Shown here in pieces: positions 39,693-41,760 of a DNA stretch of 41,760 nucleotides. Below the pieces are notes generated by a model. It did no database searches. It worked only from the letters and a program-made list of their open reading frames with translations, and had not been told where the DNA came from. The stretch's first letter is position 1; every line of letters begins with the position of its first letter. Location: NCBI GenBank assembly GCA_944386555.1, contig CALXBN010000057.1, positions 1 to 41,760 of the forward strand. The letters run 5' to 3'. Source of the stretch: an uncultured Ruthenibacterium sp. (lineage in GTDB: Bacteria; Bacillota; Clostridia; Oscillospirales; Ruminococcaceae). A program made the translations under genes and the position numbers.

Positions 39693-39780
39693 GAAACTGC
39701 ACAGAATGGGCTGCCGGCCTTTTGATCCGGGCGCCCGTTTTCGATGAAGGGCCCAGCCCGTATGCCGAAAGGAGCAAACC

Positions 39781-41559
39781 ATGGTCAAAGTAGATTTGAA
39801 AGCCATCCCTTACTGCCTTTCCGATGAGGATATCGCATGGGTGGAGCAAACCATTGCCTCCATGACCGACGAGGAAAAGGTCGGCCAGCTGTTCTTTGAC
39901 AACCGGGGTACCGCCAGCGATGAAGAACTCATCGAGCTGGCCACCAAATATCACATCGGCGGCTACCGCTACAACGGTATCAAAGCGGACCGCGTGCAGC
40001 ATCAGGTGCGTGTGCTGCAGACCAATGCCAAGATTCCCCTGTTTGTGGCCTGCAATACCGAGTCCGGCGGCAACGGTTCGGCCACCGACGGCACCTATGT
40101 CGGTTACGGCGTGAAGGTTGCTGCCACCGACAACGTGCAGTACGCCTATGACCTGGGGCGCCTGTCCAACGAAGAAGCGGCCCCTATGGGCAACAATATG
40201 GCCTTCGCACCGGTGTGCGACATCCTGTACAATTGGGAAAATACCGAAGTGGTGATGCGCGCCTTCGGGAACGATCCCGACCGTGTGGCCGCCATGAGCA
40301 AAGCCTACATGGACGGCGTGCACTCCATCCCCGGCTATGCTTCGGTGGCCAAGCACTTCCCCGGCAACGGCCAGGATTTCCGCGATGCCCATCTGAGCAG
40401 CAACATCAACGAGTTCACCTACGAGCAGTGGATGGACACCTATGGCAAGGTGTACAAAACGCTGATCGACGGCGGCCTGGACGGTGTAATGGGCGGCCAT
40501 ATCATGCTGCCCAAATACATGCGGGAGATGTACGGCACCCCCGACGAAGAGATGATGCCCGCCACGCTGTGCTACGAGCTGATGACCGGGCTGCTGCGCG
40601 AAAAGCTGGGTTTCAACGGCTTTGTGGTGACAGACGCCACCCACATGGTGGGCATGGAAAACCGCATGACCCGCAGGGAAATGGTGCCGGCCTCCATCAA
40701 TGCCGGCTGCGACATGTTCCTGTTCTTCAACGACCCCGACGAGGACTTTGGCTTTATGATGGATGCCTACAAATCCGGCGTTATCAGCGAAGAGCGCATG
40801 ACCGACGCGCTGCGGCGCATCCTGGGCTTAAAGGCCAAAATGGGCTTGAACAAAAAGAGCAAAGAAGAGATCGTACCCTCCCATGAAGCCATGGACGAGG
40901 CGCTGGGGCGGAAAGAATACACCGACACCGCCGCAGCCATCGCCCGGGACGCTATTACCCTGGTAAAATACAAAGACAAGGATGTTCTGCCCCTGACGCC
41001 GGGCAAGTACAAAAAAATCATGATCGTGTATGTAAAGGGCGCCGAGGGTGCCATGGCGCAGCTGATGAAATTCGCTTTCGGAGCCGGCGCCCAGAAAAAC
41101 CCCGCCCAGGTGCTGTGCGAAATGCTGAACCAGCGCGGTTTTGAAGCCTTTGTCTACGAGAGCCCCATGAAGAAGATGGAGCGAATGATCCAGGAGGGCC
41201 AGCAGGTCAACTTCATGGATATGTACCGCATGGGCAAGGCCGCCGTGGCGGACTTCCAGGCCCAGCAGGACTTGGTGATCACCCTGTTCGACGTATCCAG
41301 CGGCCGGCCCAACTTCGGCATGAGCAAAGGCGGCGGTGAAATTCCCTGGTATGTGCACGATATGCCCACCATTGGCATCAGCGTGAACGCCCCCACCATG
41401 CTGGCGGACGTACCCACCCTGCGCACCTATATCAATGCCTATGACTCCAAGCCGTATACCATGGAAGCCCTGGTGGACAAGCTGATGACCGGTCCCGAGG
41501 CCTTCACCGGCATCGACCCCATCGACTCCTTCTGCGGGCTGTGGGACACTCATCTGTAA
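39781..41559 (+). CDS. GH3 family beta-hexosaminidase-like hydrolase
   Basis: 592-aa cytoplasmic enzyme (no signal peptide) of glycoside hydrolase family 3. The NagZ-type loop reads KHFPGNGQDFRDAH (191-204). It keeps the Asp202-His204 dyad that acts as acid/base in NagZ-like enzymes, though the common KHFPGHG His is Asn. The likely nucleophile is Asp285 in GFVVTDATHMVGM. The barrel (about 20-360) is followed by a C-terminal alpha/beta domain (about 410-592), as in longer clostridial NagZ-like proteins. Peptidoglycan-derived or other beta-N-acetylhexosaminides are likely substrates, but specificity is not proven. The ATG at 39781 has AAAGGAG 6 nt upstream. It is monocistronic. Confidence 0.88.
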   Translation: MVKVDLKAIPYCLSDEDIAWVEQTIASMTDEEKVGQLFFDNRGTASDEELIELATKYHIGGYRYNGIKADRVQHQVRVLQTNAKIPLFVACNTESGGNGSATDGTYVGYGVKVAATDNVQYAYDLGRLSNEEAAPMGNNMAFAPVCDILYNWENTEVVMRAFGNDPDRVAAMSKAYMDGVHSIPGYASVAKHFPGNGQDFRDAHLSSNINEFTYEQWMDTYGKVYKTLIDGGLDGVMGGHIMLPKYMREMYGTPDEEMMPATLCYELMTGLLREKLGFNGFVVTDATHMVGMENRMTRREMVPASINAGCDMFLFFNDPDEDFGFMMDAYKSGVISEERMTDALRRILGLKAKMGLNKKSKEEIVPSHEAMDEALGRKEYTDTAAAIARDAITLVKYKDKDVLPLTPGKYKKIMIVYVKGAEGAMAQLMKFAFGAGAQKNPAQVLCEMLNQRGFEAFVYESPMKKMERMIQEGQQVNFMDMYRMGKAAVADFQAQQDLVITLFDVSSGRPNFGMSKGGGEIPWYVHDMPTIGISVNAPTMLADVPTLRTYINAYDSKPYTMEALVDKLMTGPEAFTGIDPIDSFCGLWDTHL

Positions 41560-41707
41560 AAAGCTGCATTTCTGCGGCATTGACGTCAAGCAAGATACGG
41601 CGGCGGGCCGGGAGGATCCTCCCGGCCCGCTGTTTTTCCGCCGTCCGCCACAGCGAATAAAGCACCCCCGCGCCTAAAACGCAAAAAAGCCCTTGCATCC
41701 AAAGCAT
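41504..41707 (-). CDS. Possible small membrane ORF (doubtful)
   Basis: A 67-codon minus-strand frame starts MLWMQGLFCVLGAGVLYSLW, a good transmembrane helix with a positive inside end, and has AGAGAGG 6 nt before its ATG. Against it: the frame runs straight through the perfect terminator palindrome at 41603-41630, and its last 56 nt are antisense to the GH3 gene end. It may be a decayed or chance frame. Beyond it, on the minus strand, 41740-41760 reads LPYVSD then stop, possibly the 3' end of a gene outside the window. Confidence 0.22.
   Translation of the reverse strand: MLWMQGLFCVLGAGVLYSLWRTAEKQRAGRILPARRRILLDVNAAEMQLFTDECPTARRRSRWGRCR
41603..41637 (+). terminator. GH3 gene terminator
   Basis: A 12-13-bp perfect palindromic stem (41603-41615 with 41618-41630, GCGGGCCGGGAGG with its complement) is followed by TGTTTTTCC. 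It lies 43 nt after the stop. Confidence 0.92.
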
Positions 41708-41760
41708 GCACGGCCTCTCTTCCGGACAATCTCCCAAACTCAGTCGCTGACGTAGGGCAG

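Noticed and set aside
38289..40644. Minus-strand open frames of about 450 codons across the phosphohexomutase and GH3 genes
   Set aside because: Antisense shadows; the plus-strand genes have clear catalytic motifs, promoters and terminators.
41740..41760. LPYVSD-stop on the minus strand at the right edge as a gene end
   Set aside because: Only six codons are visible, too few to support a call.

Overview
The window looks like a core-genome segment of a fairly GC-rich clostridial member of the Bacillota. The gene orders rpsL-rpsG-fusA-tuf, rpoB-rpoC and dgt-dnaG-sigA, the AAGGAGG-type ribosome binding sites, sigma-A promoters that nearly all have 17-bp spacers, and short-leader lipoproteins all point that way. 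An Oscillospiraceae gut commensal of the Faecalibacterium/Gemmiger/Subdoligranulum kind is my best guess. That placement is inference from protein style, not a measured phylogeny. No rRNA, tRNA, insertion sequence, prophage or CRISPR array was seen.

Layout. About 0.17-37.5 kb is almost entirely minus strand. From right to left within 0.17-15.0 kb it runs rpoB-rpoC (own promoter), a HAD phosphatase, a decayed plus-strand XRE regulator remnant, the str operon rpsL-rpsG-fusA-tuf (tuf has its own promoter), and guaA, whose promoter lies inside a terminator. 15.3-17.8 kb holds an Rrf2-type regulator with four cysteines, a DUF3592-like membrane protein and a MATE exporter. 17.8-23.3 kb is the macromolecular-synthesis cluster sigA-dnaG-dgt plus yigZ-type, P-loop kinase and rpmE (L31) genes.

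23.5-27.0 kb is an accessory-looking three-gene cassette: a 501-aa membrane/coiled-coil protein, a YD-repeat lipoprotein and a 324-aa two-helix membrane protein. It is preceded by a complete promoter-leader-terminator unit. 27.2-32.6 kb holds a SAM methyltransferase whose N terminus is split by a T9 tract, then a galactose-type ABC transporter (mglB, mglA, mglC) with an InlB-repeat membrane protein translationally coupled to its end. 32.7-37.5 kb has a small membrane protein, a CBS-domain protein, a plus-strand pair of tiny paralogous proteins of unknown function, a GH13 glucosidase and a YifB/ComM Mg-chelatase-like ATPase. 37.6-41.6 kb is plus strand: a phosphohexomutase and a GH3 beta-hexosaminidase-like enzyme, each with its own promoter and terminator.

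Functionally the window joins transcription and translation machinery with a sugar uptake and glycoside processing set (mglBAC, GH13, phosphohexomutase, GH3). The least explained parts are the 23.5-27.2 kb cassette with its leader, the paralogous mini-protein pair at 33.9-34.2 kb and the homopolymer-disrupted methyltransferase. Promoters and terminators below were found by eye from consensus and pairing; none was computed or tested.
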